Assembly: GCA_017999135.1 (NCBI GenBank)
Contig: JAGOBT010000034.1
Location: forward strand, 1-13,457
DNA from: Burkholderiaceae bacterium
GTDB lineage: Bacteria > Pseudomonadota > Gammaproteobacteria > Burkholderiales > Burkholderiaceae_C
Reading direction: 5' to 3'
Length of the DNA: 13,457 bases
The notes beneath the pieces are model-generated. The model searched no databases. It was not told where the DNA came from and was given only the letters and a program-made list of their open reading frames with translations. The position numbers were made by a program, and so were the translations under genes. The first letter of the stretch is position 1. Every line of letters begins with the position of its first letter. Below are positions 1-7,647 of this stretch, in pieces.

Positions 1-1
1 C

Positions 2-229
2 ACGCATCCCATCTGGCAGGGTGTGCCCGACGGCAGCTGGTTCTACTTCGTGCACAGCTACCATGCCGCACCGTCCGACCCGCGCCACAGCGCCGGGCTG
101 ACCGACTACGGCGATCGCTTTACCTGCGCGGTGGCGCGGGATAACATTTTTGCCACCCAGTTCCACCCCGAGAAAAGCGCCGACCAGGGCCTGGCCCTGT
201 ACCGCAACTTCCTCGCCTGGAAGCCCTGA
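2..229 (+). CDS. hisH: Imidazole glycerol phosphate synthase, glutaminase subunit HisH (3' end only)
   Basis: This is the C-terminal 75 codons of HisH, cut by the left edge of the window. HisH is the class-I glutamine amidotransferase subunit that hydrolyses glutamine and channels ammonia to HisF, which makes IGP and AICAR in histidine biosynthesis. Visible in the fragment are the FYFVHSYHA strand typical of HisH and the FHPEKS motif, which carries the His and Glu of the Cys-His-Glu triad. The nucleophilic Cys lies upstream, outside the window. The reading frame is open from base 2, so the GTG at 23 is an internal valine and not a start. The stop is TGA at 227-229, and hisA begins 40 bp later on the same strand, as expected for a his operon. 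Confidence 0.95.
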   Translation, partial: THPIWQGVPDGSWFYFVHSYHAAPSDPRHSAGLTDYGDRFTCAVARDNIFATQFHPEKSADQGLALYRNFLAWKP

Positions 230-269
230 GCGCCGCTCGCCCCCCCAACCCACACCGCTGCATCCAGCC

Positions 270-1010
270 ATGCTGCTGATCCCCGCCATCGACCTGAAGG
301 ACGGCCACTGCGTGCGCCTTGAAAAGGGCGACATGAACGTCTCCACCACCTTCGGTGAAGACCCCGCCGCCATGGCGCGGCGCTGGGTGGATGCTGGCGC
401 GCGCCGGCTGCACCTGGTCGACCTGAACGGCGCGTTTGCCGGCAAGCCGGTCAACGGGCCGGCCATCAAGGCCATCCTGCGTGCCGTGGGCAATGAGATC
501 CCGGTGCAACTGGGCGGCGGCATCCGGGACCTGGACACCATCGAGCGCTACCTGGACGACGGCATCAGCGACATCATCATCGGCACCGCAGCGGTCAAGA
601 GCCCGGGCTTCCTGAAGGACGCCTGCAGCGCCTTCGGCGGCCACATCATCGTGGGCCTGGACGCCAAGGACGGCAAGGTGGCCACAGACGGCTGGAGCAA
701 GCTCACCGGCCACGAGGTGATCGACCTGGCGCGCAAGTTCCAGGACTATGGCGTCAACGGCGTCATCTACACCGACATCGGCCGCGACGGCATGCTCACC
801 GGCATCAACATCGAAGCCACGGTGAGGCTGGCCCAGGCGCTCACCATCCCGGTGATTGCCTCGGGCGGCCTGTCCGACATCGCCGACATCGAGCGCCTGT
901 GCGCGGTGGAAGGCGAGGGCATCGAAGGCGTGATCTGCGGCCGCAGCATCTACAGCGGCGCGCTGGATTTCACCGCTGCGCAGAAGCGGGCGGACGAACT
1001 GGCGGGCTGA
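270..1010 (+). CDS. hisA: ProFAR isomerase HisA (phosphoribosylformimino-5-aminoimidazole carboxamide ribotide isomerase)
   Basis: HisA is a cytoplasmic (beta/alpha)8-barrel enzyme that isomerises ProFAR to PRFAR, the substrate of HisH/HisF. The protein is 246 residues, normal for the family. The N-terminus [15 protein letters not shown] holds the first catalytic aspartate (Asp8). The second is in VGLDAKDG (Asp131). Phosphate-binding glycine loops are seen in QLGGGIRD and in the C-terminal half (IASGGL, then ICGRSIY), and IYTDIGRDG is also diagnostic. I chose ATG 270 because it gives the canonical N-terminus. The frame stays open upstream to 150, but that part overlaps hisH and has no family resemblance. 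No clear Shine-Dalgarno precedes the start, so translation may depend on coupling to hisH 40 bp upstream. Confidence 0.97.
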   Translation: MLLIPAIDLKDGHCVRLEKGDMNVSTTFGEDPAAMARRWVDAGARRLHLVDLNGAFAGKPVNGPAIKAILRAVGNEIPVQLGGGIRDLDTIERYLDDGISDIIIGTAAVKSPGFLKDACSAFGGHIIVGLDAKDGKVATDGWSKLTGHEVIDLARKFQDYGVNGVIYTDIGRDGMLTGINIEATVRLAQALTIPVIASGGLSDIADIERLCAVEGEGIEGVICGRSIYSGALDFTAAQKRADELAG

Positions 1011-1013
1011 GAA

Positions 1014-1031
1014 CCTGCCAGCAGCGGCAGG
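1014..1031. terminator. Possible weak terminator hairpin after hisA
   Basis: A perfect 6-bp inverted repeat, CCTGCC-AGCAGC-GGCAGG, starts four bases after the hisA stop and lies just beyond the end of the convergent PEP-CTERM relic. It could act in both directions. It lacks a clear T-run on either strand, so an intrinsic terminator function is only suggested. Confidence 0.35.
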
Positions 1032-1032
1032 G

Positions 1033-1247
1033 TCAGGCCCGCAGGCTCTTGCGGCGCGCGGCCCCACCCATCACACCCAGGCCTGCCAGCATCAGAGCGT
1101 CGGTTTGGGATTCCGGCACTTGCGTCACGAAGTCCAGGATCTCGCACCAGTCGCCTCCGGTCCGAACCTGCCCTCGAAGACGATCGTGCGTGCCTGGGTC
1201 GTCGCGGCCATGCACAGTGCAGGCCGTGCGAACAGGATGTGCTTCAT
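1033..1247 (-). pseudogene. Decayed PEP-CTERM sorting-domain protein gene
   Basis: The remnant still begins with a good ribosome binding site (AGGGGGA, 1253-1259) five bases before an ATG at 1247. That frame encodes a signal-peptide-like start, MKHILFARPALCMAATTQA, followed by TIVFEGRF, and stops at 1125 after 40 residues. A different frame then encodes VPESQTDALMLAGLGVMGG and ends AARRK plus six residues, with a stop at 1033. This second piece is a PEP-CTERM tail: a VPE[SP] motif, a short hydrophobic helix and a basic end. Intact PEP-CTERM proteins usually have one to several hundred residues between the two parts. Here only a few remain and the frame is shifted, so I read an internal deletion plus frameshift. 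Intact relatives are exported and processed by exosortase. The loss of function is inferred from the structure. Confidence 0.7.
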
Positions 1248-1344
1248 CTGGGTCCCCCTGAAGTTGGACGGAAAGAGCCGAGCGCTCCCCTGTGTCCATG
1301 CGCATCGGCACTCGCATCGCTTCGCTGGCTGCGCACTGCCAACT

Positions 1345-1359
1345 GGGGAAGGGTTCCCC
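1345..1359. promoter_or_regulatory. Inverted repeat directly upstream of the hisF -10-like element
   Basis: GGGGAA-GGG-TTCCCC is a perfect 6-bp inverted repeat with a 3-bp centre, ending four bases before GATAAT (1363-1368). Its place between the probable -35 and -10 regions of a hisF promoter fits an operator. A chance GC-rich palindrome cannot be excluded, and no known regulator site is recognised. Confidence 0.3.
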
Positions 1360-1362
1360 CGG

Positions 1363-1368
1363 GATAAT
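1363..1368 (+). promoter_or_regulatory. Putative -10 element for hisF
   Basis: GATAAT matches the sigma70 -10 consensus at five of six positions and stands out in otherwise GC-rich DNA. The hisF ATG follows at 1377, so a transcript starting about seven bases downstream would have almost no leader. I see no convincing -35 hexamer at 16-18 bp. Its presence would explain how hisF is expressed after separation from hisA. Confidence 0.35.
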
Positions 1369-1376
1369 GGGGCACC

Positions 1377-2156
1377 ATGCTCGCCAAACGCATCATCCCC
1401 TGCCTTGACGTCACCGGCGGCCGCGTCGTCAAGGGCGTCAACTTCGTCGAACTGCGCGATGCCGGTGACCCGGTGGAAATCGCGGCGCGCTACAACGACC
1501 AGGGCGCCGACGAACTCACCTTTCTCGACATCACCGCCACCAGCGACGGGCGCGACCTGATCCTGCACATCATCGAGGCCGTGGCCTCGCAGGTGTTCAT
1601 CCCGCTGACCGTGGGCGGCGGCGTTCGCACCGTGGCCGACGTGCGCCGCCTGCTCAACGCTGGCGCCGACAAGGTCAGCTTCAACTCGGCCGCCATCGCC
1701 AACCCGCCGGTGATCCAGGAGGCGTCGGCCAAGTACGGCGCCCAGTGCATCGTGGTGGCCATCGACGCCAAGCGCCGCCACGGCGACGACCTGGCTGCCC
1801 GCGGGCCGGGCTGGGATGTCTACAGCCACGGCGGGCGCAAGAACATGGGCCTGGATGCGGTGGCCTGGGCAAAGCAGATGGCCGACTTCGGCGCCGGCGA
1901 GATCCTGCTGACCAGCATGGACCGCGATGGCACCAAGATCGGCTTCGACCTGGAACTGACCCGCGCCGTGAGTGACGCGGTGCCGGTGCCGGTGATCGCC
2001 TCGGGCGGCGTGGGCGCGCTGCAGCATCTGGCCGAAGGCATCCAGATCGGCGGCGCCGACGCGGTGCTGGCCGCCAGCATCTTCCACTACGGCGAATTCA
2101 CCGTTGGCCAGGCCAAGGCCCTGATGGCCGCGCATGGCATCCCGGTGCGGCAGTGA
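1377..2156 (+). CDS. hisF: Imidazole glycerol phosphate synthase, cyclase subunit HisF
   Basis: HisF is the (beta/alpha)8-barrel cyclase that uses ammonia delivered by HisH to convert PRFAR into IGP and AICAR. The protein is 259 residues, the usual length. The N-terminus [20 protein letters not shown] carries the catalytic Asp11, and VVAIDAKRR carries the second catalytic residue, Asp130, in the same numbering as characterised HisF. Phosphate-binding glycine loops are seen as TVGGGVRT and VIASGGVGA. The gene is separated from hisA by 366 bp holding a PEP-CTERM relic, and its stop overlaps the GTG start of rsmD (GTGA, 2153-2156). No hisI or hisE follows, although these often come next in Burkholderiales his operons. 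A local promoter seems likely from the GATAAT upstream. Confidence 0.97.
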   Translation: MLAKRIIPCLDVTGGRVVKGVNFVELRDAGDPVEIAARYNDQGADELTFLDITATSDGRDLILHIIEAVASQVFIPLTVGGGVRTVADVRRLLNAGADKVSFNSAAIANPPVIQEASAKYGAQCIVVAIDAKRRHGDDLAARGPGWDVYSHGGRKNMGLDAVAWAKQMADFGAGEILLTSMDRDGTKIGFDLELTRAVSDAVPVPVIASGGVGALQHLAEGIQIGGADAVLAASIFHYGEFTVGQAKALMAAHGIPVRQ

Positions 2157-2728
2157 AGCCTGCGGCCGCCGGTGCACCGCCGCGTGAAGTCAGACTGATC
2201 GGCGGCACCCTCAGGCGCAGCAAACTGCCGGTGGCCGACCGCCCCGGCTTGCGCCCCACGCCCGACCGGGTGCGGGAGACCTTGTTCAACTGGCTGGGGC
2301 AGGATCTGACCGGCTGGCGGGTGCTGGACGCCTTTGCGGGCAGCGGTGCGCTGGGCTTCGAGGCGGCCTCACGCGGCGCAGCCGAGGTGCAGTTGCTGGA
2401 GCGTGACCCGTTGCTGGCCCGCAGCCTGCAAGCCAGCCAGGCCCGTCTGCAGGCCACGGCGCTGCGGGTGGAGTGTGCCGATGCACTGGCCTGGATGGCC
2501 CGCTCTGCACCGGCCCGCTTCGATCTGGTGTTGCTGGACCCGCCGTTCGACGCTGGCCTGCAGGGGGCGGCGTTGGCCGCCGCCGCCCCGCTGGTGCCAC
2601 CCGGCGGGCTGGTCTATCTGGAGTCGCCGGCGGCGCTGGCGCCAGCCGACACGCCGCCGGAGCTTGCACTTGCGCGACAAGGCCGCGCCGGCGCAGTGCA
2701 CTATCATTTGCTGCGCCGCAACACCTGA
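2153..2728 (+). CDS. rsmD: 16S rRNA (guanine(966)-N(2))-methyltransferase RsmD
   Basis: RsmD makes m2G966 in 16S rRNA using S-adenosylmethionine, acting during 30S assembly. The 191-residue protein begins with a short Ala/Pro-rich stretch, then [13 protein letters not shown] (about 13-25) and [15 protein letters not shown] (34-48), the characteristic RsmD opening. The SAM-binding loop [12 protein letters not shown] is at 57-68 and the catalytic motif IV, LDPPF, at 128-132 (DPPY/F class of N-methyltransferases). The GTG start overlaps the hisF stop as GTGA, which implies translational coupling. No separate Shine-Dalgarno is evident. A downstream start cannot be excluded for the first ten or so residues. 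rsmD followed by coaD is a widespread bacterial gene pair. Confidence 0.93.
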   Translation: MKPAAAGAPPREVRLIGGTLRRSKLPVADRPGLRPTPDRVRETLFNWLGQDLTGWRVLDAFAGSGALGFEAASRGAAEVQLLERDPLLARSLQASQARLQATALRVECADALAWMARSAPARFDLVLLDPPFDAGLQGAALAAAAPLVPPGGLVYLESPAALAPADTPPELALARQGRAGAVHYHLLRRNT

Positions 2729-2770
2729 TCCGCGCCCAGCGGACACCCCACGATTGCGCGCCCACGCCAC

Positions 2771-2775
2771 AGGAG
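2771..2775 (+). promoter_or_regulatory. Shine-Dalgarno site that sets the coaD start
   Basis: AGGAG sits six bases before the GTG at 2782. The same site is 24 bases from the alternative ATG at 2800, which is too far. This supports GTG as the coaD start. Confidence 0.7.
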
Positions 2776-2781
2776 ACGCCC

Positions 2782-3554
<773 letters not shown>

Positions 3555-3563
3555 CGGTCTAAG

Positions 3564-3592
3564 GGCCTGAGGGCCCGCCGGCCGGTCAGGCC
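3564..3592. terminator. Bidirectional terminator-like hairpin between ferredoxin and DUF4124-like gene
   Basis: GGCCTGA (3564-3570) is repeated in inverted form as TCAGGCC (3586-3592) around a GC-rich 15-base centre that can itself fold (GGGCC-TGAG-GGCCC, 3563-3576, is an alternative stem). It lies 9 bp after the ferredoxin stop and includes the TGA of the convergent gene. No U-tract follows on either side, so rho-independent activity is uncertain. Confidence 0.45.
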
Positions 3593-4023
3593 GCGCCGAG
3601 CTGGTCGCGCTGTTTCGGCTTCCTGCCCGCCTTGCTGTCGGACCGCTTGCGTTCGGCGGCGGCTTTCGCCTTCACCTGCGCCTTGGCCTGTGCCGCGTCG
3701 GCTGCGGCGCGTTCAGCGGCGCTCGGGCCGATGCGCACGGCCTGCTGCCCGACAGCGGCTTGCTCACGGGCGCGCCGCTCGGCCGCCAACTGCTCGGCCA
3801 TCCGGGCCTGCTGCTGCCGGGCGGCCAGCGCCTGCCGGTGCTGGTCGGCCGTGCGGGTGTCGTCCACGGTCAGCCCCTTGCCGCCGGGGCAGGGCAGAGC
3901 GCTGTAGCTGTTGCCGCAGCGGTAGACGCCCGTGCCGTCACCTTGGGCCTGTGCTGTGGCCGCCAGCAGCAGGCCCAGGGCAGTGGCCAGGCACAGGCGC
4001 AGTCTGGAAGGGCAGCATGGCAT
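3586..4023 (-). CDS. Small secreted protein with a DUF4124-like N-terminal motif
   Basis: Function unknown. The 145-residue product has a Sec signal peptide (about 1-26: a basic start, a Leu/Ala core and a TAQAQ cleavage region). A short segment then carries two cysteines, YRCGNSYSALPCPGG (Cys36 and Cys45), resembling the DUF4124/cysteine-pair domains common in periplasmic proteins of Burkholderiales. A disulfide between them is plausible. The rest (about 55-145) is Gln/Ala/Arg/Lys-rich, low in complexity, probably alpha-helical or coiled, and ends strongly basic. The gene lies 25 bp after pth on the same strand and is probably co-transcribed with it. GGAG occurs about nine bases before the ATG. 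The domain name is a resemblance and not a confirmed hit. Confidence 0.8.
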   Translation of the reverse strand: MPCCPSRLRLCLATALGLLLAATAQAQGDGTGVYRCGNSYSALPCPGGKGLTVDDTRTADQHRQALAARQQQARMAEQLAAERRAREQAAVGQQAVRIGPSAAERAAADAAQAKAQVKAKAAAERKRSDSKAGRKPKQRDQLGAA

Positions 4024-4048
4024 GGCAGGGCTCCGGGTTGGTTGGGGG

Positions 4049-4690
4049 TCAGTCGTGCGGTTGCGGGGCGTCGGTGCCCGGTGTCGGTGTGTCGGCCGGC
4101 CGTGGCGGCTTGGGGCGTGGCGGCTTGGCGTGGATCTTGTGCATGGCGCCGGCCAGGTCGCCGGCCAGCAGCAGCGGCAGTGTTGCCAGCGAGGCGGCCA
4201 CGCAGGTGTCGATGGCGATGCGGTCGTCCAGCGGCGGCTTGCGCAGCACCCAGTTGGCCACCTCGCTGCGCACGCCCGGGTGGCCGATGCCGATGCGCAG
4301 GCGCCAGAAGTCGGGCGAGCCCAGCTGCGCCAGGATGTCCTTCAACCCGTTGTGGCCGGCCGCGCCGCCGCCCTGCTTGAGCTTCATCTGGCCGGGCAGC
4401 AGGTCGAGTTCGTCATGCACCACCAGGATCTGCGCCGGCTCGATCTTGAAGAAGCGCGCCAGCGGTGCCACCGACTGGCCCGACAGGTTCATGTAGGTCA
4501 TCGGCTGCAGCAGCCACACCGGCCCCTGGGGCTGGTTGATGCGCACCACCTGGCCCTTGTAGTTGCGGTCGAAGGCCAGCTGGCCACCCAGCTGGCGGGC
4601 GGCTGCGTCCACCCACCAGAAGCCGGCGTTGTGGCGGGTGTCTTCGTATTCGGGGCCCGGGTTGCCCAGGCCGACGATCAAGCGAATCAT
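4049..4690 (-). CDS. pth: Peptidyl-tRNA hydrolase Pth
   Basis: Pth releases tRNA from peptidyl-tRNA dropped by stalled ribosomes and is essential in most bacteria. The protein is 213 residues and starts [20 protein letters not shown]. All expected active-site residues are present with E. coli numbering: Asn10, His20 (catalytic), Asn68 in YMNLSG, Asp93 in VVHDELDL and Asn114 in GHNGLKD. After the catalytic core the protein ends in a Pro-rich tail (about 189-213, PPRPKPPRP then TPTPG), longer than in E. coli and probably disordered. Its ATG overlaps the argP stop as ATGA (4687-4690), so its translation is likely coupled to a LysR regulator. It usually neighbours rplY, and here argP lies between the two. 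Confidence 0.97.
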   Translation of the reverse strand: MIRLIVGLGNPGPEYEDTRHNAGFWWVDAAARQLGGQLAFDRNYKGQVVRINQPQGPVWLLQPMTYMNLSGQSVAPLARFFKIEPAQILVVHDELDLLPGQMKLKQGGGAAGHNGLKDILAQLGSPDFWRLRIGIGHPGVRSEVANWVLRKPPLDDRIAIDTCVAASLATLPLLLAGDLAGAMHKIHAKPPRPKPPRPADTPTPGTDAPQPHD

Positions 4691-5676
4691 GGATTGGCGG
4701 GGGTGTTGGAGGGTTCCGGGGCGCGCAGCGCGGCGCGGGCACCGTCGGCCAGCGCGCGGCCGATGCGGTCGAGCACGCCGGCGCGCAGCGGGGTGTCGGC
4801 AGTGGGCGGTGCATCGACGGCATCACCGTCGGCGGTGGAGCGCAGTTTCCACTGGTGCCAGTGCAGGCGCACGTCCACATGCACCTCGGGGTGCAGGGCG
4901 GTCAGCGTGCCGCTGGCCAGGCCGGGGGCGGCCATCAGTTCGGGCACCACGGCCACGCCCCAGCCCATCTCGGCGGCGCGGGTGTGGGCCTCGGTGGACG
5001 GCACATGGCGTTCCACCAGGCGCGGCTCGGCCACGCCGAAGGCCTGGCCCACCCACACCGCGTGGTTGTCGTCCTTGCGGTTGAACACCAGCCAGGGCAG
5101 CCTGGCGAAATTGCCGCGGTGCAGGCCCTGCGGCAGTGCCTGGGCGATGAAGTCGGGACTGGCCACCGCCACGTAGCGCATGCTGCCCAGCGGCGTGGCG
5201 GTGCAGCCGCGCAGCGCCTCGGCCACGGTGCTGACGCAGCCCAGCACCGTGCCTTCACGCAGGCTCTCGTGGGTGAAGTCCTGGTCGTCGACGATCAGCT
5301 CCAGGCCGAAGCCTTCGGCCAGGCCGGCCTGCACCACCGGCTGCAGTGCCGGCAGCACCCAGGTGGCCAGGCTGTCGGCATTCACTGCGATCGGCAGGCG
5401 CTCATCGTGCTGGCCCTGGGCGCCCAGCTCGCGCGCGATGTCGGCCCGCATGGCCTGCATCTGGCGGGCGTAGCGCAGCAGCAGCTTGCCGGGCTCGGTG
5501 AGGCGCAGCGGGCGTGACCGCACCACCAGCAGCCGGCCCAGGCCGGTCTCCAGTGCCCGCAGCCGCTGCGACACGGCCGACTGGGTGATGGCCAGCCGCT
5601 GCGCCGCACGCTCGAAGCTGCCGGCATCGGCCAGGGCGGCCAGGCATTCCAGGGCAGCGGGATCGAAGGCGTTCAT
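4687..5676 (-). CDS. argP: LysR-family regulator of the ArgP (IciA) type
   Basis: ArgP-type regulators are DNA-binding proteins that in E. coli respond to lysine and arginine and control argO and lysine-related genes. The 329-residue product has an N-terminal winged helix-turn-helix, with [20 protein letters not shown] at about 21-40. The effector domain opens with [15 protein letters not shown] (97-111), which is nearly identical to the ArgP family signature and separates it from generic LysR proteins. I chose ATG 5676. The frame continues to 5712, but that part runs into the rplY terminator. No strong Shine-Dalgarno is visible. The stop overlaps the pth start (ATGA). No LysE/ArgO-type exporter gene is beside it, unlike the common divergent arrangement. 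The regulated targets here are therefore unknown. Confidence 0.88.
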   Translation of the reverse strand: MNAFDPAALECLAALADAGSFERAAQRLAITQSAVSQRLRALETGLGRLLVVRSRPLRLTEPGKLLLRYARQMQAMRADIARELGAQGQHDERLPIAVNADSLATWVLPALQPVVQAGLAEGFGLELIVDDQDFTHESLREGTVLGCVSTVAEALRGCTATPLGSMRYVAVASPDFIAQALPQGLHRGNFARLPWLVFNRKDDNHAVWVGQAFGVAEPRLVERHVPSTEAHTRAAEMGWGVAVVPELMAAPGLASGTLTALHPEVHVDVRLHWHQWKLRSTADGDAVDAPPTADTPLRAGVLDRIGRALADGARAALRAPEPSNTPANP

Positions 5677-5685
5677 CGTGGGGAC

Positions 5686-5712
5686 ACTGTAAACGGCGGG
5701 CCCCAACGACAA
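5686..5712 (-). promoter_or_regulatory. Candidate argP promoter
   Basis: On the minus strand TTGTCG (5712-5707) and TACAGT (5691-5686) each match the sigma70 hexamers at four of six positions, but the spacer is only 15 bp. Transcription would start within a few bases of the argP ATG. The -35-like part coincides with the T-rich tail of the rplY terminator, so readthrough from rplY is an alternative source of argP transcript. Confidence 0.25.
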
Positions 5713-5733
5713 GGCCCCTCCGAGGAGGGGCCT
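5712..5733 (-). terminator. Intrinsic terminator after rplY
   Basis: On the minus strand the sequence A-GGCCCCTC-CTCG-GAGGGGCC-T forms a perfect 9-bp stem with a 4-base loop, followed by TTGTCGTT. It begins about 50 bp after the rplY stop. The stem is very stable and the T-rich tail is on the minus side, so it should end the long TPR-lolB-ispE-tRNA-prs-rplY transcript ahead of argP. Confidence 0.8.
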
Positions 5734-5782
5734 GGAAGGGGGAGGCGGGCGGCGCGGACGCAGGGTCCGGGCCGCCGCGGCA

Positions 5783-6418
5783 TCACTTCTTGGGGGCGGC
5801 CTTCTTGGCGGCAGCCTTCTTGGCCGGCGCGGCGGCGGGGGCCGGTGCCACTTCTTCCTCGACCTTCGGCGCGGTGGCCGACACGATCACCGGGTTCACC
5901 TTGCCATGCTTCACCACCTTGATGCCCTCAGGCAGCACCAGGTCGGACACATGCAGCGACTGGCCCTTGACCAGGCCGCTCAGCTCGACGGCGATGAACT
6001 CGGGCAGCTGGGTGGCCAGGCACTCGATCTCGACTTCGGTGGCGACGTGGTTGACCAGGCACTTGTCGGTCTTGACGGCGACCGACAGCTCTTCGCCGGA
6101 GAAGTGCAGCGGCACCTTCTTGCGCAGGCGGGTGGTCTCGTCCACGCGCTGGAAGTCCACGTGCAGCACCTGCTGCTTCCAGGGGTGCATCTGGAAGTCG
6201 CGCAGCAGCACCTTCTGGGTGGTGCCGGCCAGGTCCATCTCGAGGATGGAGCTGTGGAAGGCTTCCTTCTTGAGCGCGAAGTACAGCGCGTTGTGGTCGA
6301 GTTCGATCATGGCGGGGTTGCCAGCGCCGAAGACGATGCCAGGCACCTTGCCGCCCATGCGCAGGCGGCGGCTCGCTCCGGTCCCCTGCAGATTGCGCTC
6401 GTAAGCGGTGAATTTCAT
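5783..6418 (-). CDS. rplY: 50S ribosomal protein bL25 (general stress protein Ctc form)
   Basis: bL25 binds 5S rRNA in the large ribosomal subunit. This 211-residue protein is the long Ctc form. The N-terminal 5S rRNA-binding domain (about 1-95) has [17 protein letters not shown] and [17 protein letters not shown]-terminal TL5-type beta domain (about 96-185) follows, with VPLHFSGEE and [12 protein letters not shown]. The last 20 or so residues are an Ala/Lys/Pro tail ([14 protein letters not shown]) that should be disordered and very basic and may contact rRNA. I chose ATG 6418 because GGAG (6424-6427 on the plus strand as CTCC) lies five bases upstream and the N-terminus is canonical. It lies 91 bp after prs on the same strand, and a strong terminator follows. 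Confidence 0.96.
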   Translation of the reverse strand: MKFTAYERNLQGTGASRRLRMGGKVPGIVFGAGNPAMIELDHNALYFALKKEAFHSSILEMDLAGTTQKVLLRDFQMHPWKQQVLHVDFQRVDETTRLRKKVPLHFSGEELSVAVKTDKCLVNHVATEVEIECLATQLPEFIAVELSGLVKGQSLHVSDLVLPEGIKVVKHGKVNPVIVSATAPKVEEEVAPAPAAAPAKKAAAKKAAPKK

Positions 6419-6509
6419 GGTTGCTCCATGTGTGGGGCCCGCGACCAGGCCACCGGGGTGAAGGCGCCGGCAGGATGCCCGCGCCAGAAAAACAGGAAAG
6501 CCCGGCCGA

Positions 6510-7493
6510 TCAGAAGTTGGCGTTCTGCTCGGCGAACAGCGAGGTGACCGATTCGCCGTCGGAGATGCGGCGGATGGTCTCGGCAAACAGGAAGGCCACC
6601 GACAGCTGGCGGATCTTCTTGCAGGCCTTGGCCGCATCCGACAGCGGGATGGTGTTGGTGATCACCACTTCATCAAGCTGGCTGCCGGCGATGCGGTCGA
6701 CCGCCGGGCCCGACAGGATCGGGTGGGTGCAGTAGGCGAACACCCGCTTGGCGCCACGCTCTTTCAGCACCTCGGCGGCTTTGACCAGCGTGCCGGCGGT
6801 GTCGATCATGTCGTCCATGATCACGCAGTTGCGGCCTTCGATCTCGCCGATGACGTGCATCACTTCGGACACGTTGGCGCGCGGGCGGCGCTTGTCGATG
6901 ATGGCCAGGTCACTGCCCAGCTGCTTGGCCAGCGCACGGGCGCGCACCACGCCGCCAACGTCGGGCGACACCACCACCAGGTCGGGGTAGGCCTTGCTCT
7001 TCAGGTCGGACAGCAGCACCGGGCTGGCGTAGATGTTGTCGACTGGAATGTCGAAGAAGCCCTGGATCTGGTCGGCGTGCAGGTCCATCGTGAGCACACG
7101 CTCGACGCCCACCGTCTCCAGCAGGTTGGCCACCACCTTGGCACTGATGGGCACCCGCATCGACCGCGGCCGGCGGTCTTGCCGGGCGTAGCCGAAGTAG
7201 GGGATCACGGCGGTGATGCGGCGGGCGCTGGCGCGCTTCAACGCATCGACCATGATCAGCAGTTCCATCAGGTTCTCGTTGGTCGGTGCGCAGGTGCTCT
7301 GCACCACGAACACGTCGCGGGCGCGCACGTTCTGGTGCAGTTCGACCGTGACCTCGCCGTCGGAGAACCGGCCCACCGTGGCCTTGCCCAGCTCGACGCC
7401 GAGGCTCTTGGCCATTTCCTGTGCCAGCGCGGGGTTGGCGTTGCCGGTGAACAGCACGGTGTTGAACAGCACGTTGCGTTCTCCGTCAGGCAT
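6510..7493 (-). CDS. prs: Ribose-phosphate pyrophosphokinase (PRPP synthetase)
   Basis: Prs makes PRPP from ribose-5-phosphate and ATP, feeding nucleotide, NAD, tryptophan and histidine synthesis. It is about 327 residues. Class-I features include [14 protein letters not shown] (65-78), [14 protein letters not shown] (98-111, ATP and flexible-loop region), the signature [17 protein letters not shown] (137-153), DKRRPRA (200-206, catalytic Lys/Arg) and the PRPP loop DDMIDTAGT (227-235). The start is uncertain. ATG 7493 gives an MPDG opening but lacks a Shine-Dalgarno, while GTG 7472 has GGAG eight bases upstream and would give 320 residues. Both fall ahead of the conserved [11 protein letters not shown]. 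The gene follows tRNA-Gln by 41 bp and precedes rplY by 91 bp. Confidence 0.95.
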   Translation of the reverse strand: MPDGERNVLFNTVLFTGNANPALAQEMAKSLGVELGKATVGRFSDGEVTVELHQNVRARDVFVVQSTCAPTNENLMELLIMVDALKRASARRITAVIPYFGYARQDRRPRSMRVPISAKVVANLLETVGVERVLTMDLHADQIQGFFDIPVDNIYASPVLLSDLKSKAYPDLVVVSPDVGGVVRARALAKQLGSDLAIIDKRRPRANVSEVMHVIGEIEGRNCVIMDDMIDTAGTLVKAAEVLKERGAKRVFAYCTHPILSGPAVDRIAGSQLDEVVITNTIPLSDAAKACKKIRQLSVAFLFAETIRRISDGESVTSLFAEQNANF

Positions 7494-7534
7494 GGAACCA
7501 CGAATGTGGGTGGACCGGTGGTGTGGAAGATGTT

Positions 7535-7611
7535 TGGCAGGGGAGGAAGGACTCGAACCCTCGCATGTCGGAATCAAAATCCGATGCCTTGACCAACTTG
7601 GCGACTCCCCT
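7535..7611 (-). tRNA. tRNA-Gln (anticodon UUG), CCA encoded
   Basis: The minus strand folds as a full cloverleaf. The 7-bp acceptor stem AGGGGAG/CTCCCCT has discriminator G and an encoded CCA. The D arm contains AGTTGGTCAAGGC. The anticodon stem TCGGA/TCCGA encloses the loop TTTTGAT, with anticodon TTG. The T arm is GAGGG-TTCGAGT-CCTTC. TTG reads CAA and, through wobble, CAG. The gene lies 36 bp after the ispE stop and 41 bp before the prs ATG on the same strand, so it is probably cut out of a longer mRNA unless it has its own promoter inside the end of ispE. Confidence 0.97.
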
Positions 7612-7647
7612 ACACAGGACCCGGCTTGCGCCGTGCCCTTGAACCTG

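Noticed and set aside
150..269. A 40-codon upstream extension of hisA.
   Set aside because: It overlaps the hisH coding end in another frame and is Pro/Arg/Ser-rich. HisA starts canonically at LIPAIDL, right after Met 270.
120..1067. A 315-codon minus-strand frame opposite hisA.
   Set aside because: It is antisense to a fully conserved hisA and has no family resemblance or ribosome site.
1033..1317. An intact 94-codon minus-strand gene ending in the PEP-CTERM tail.
   Set aside because: The part upstream of the tail in this frame is Arg-rich and has no signal peptide. The signal peptide lies in the other frame at 1247, so a broken gene explains the data better.
5677..5712. A 12-residue N-terminal extension of ArgP from 5712.
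   Set aside because: It would start at the edge of the rplY terminator, with no ribosome site. ArgP homologues begin a few residues before the helix-turn-helix, as ATG 5676 gives.
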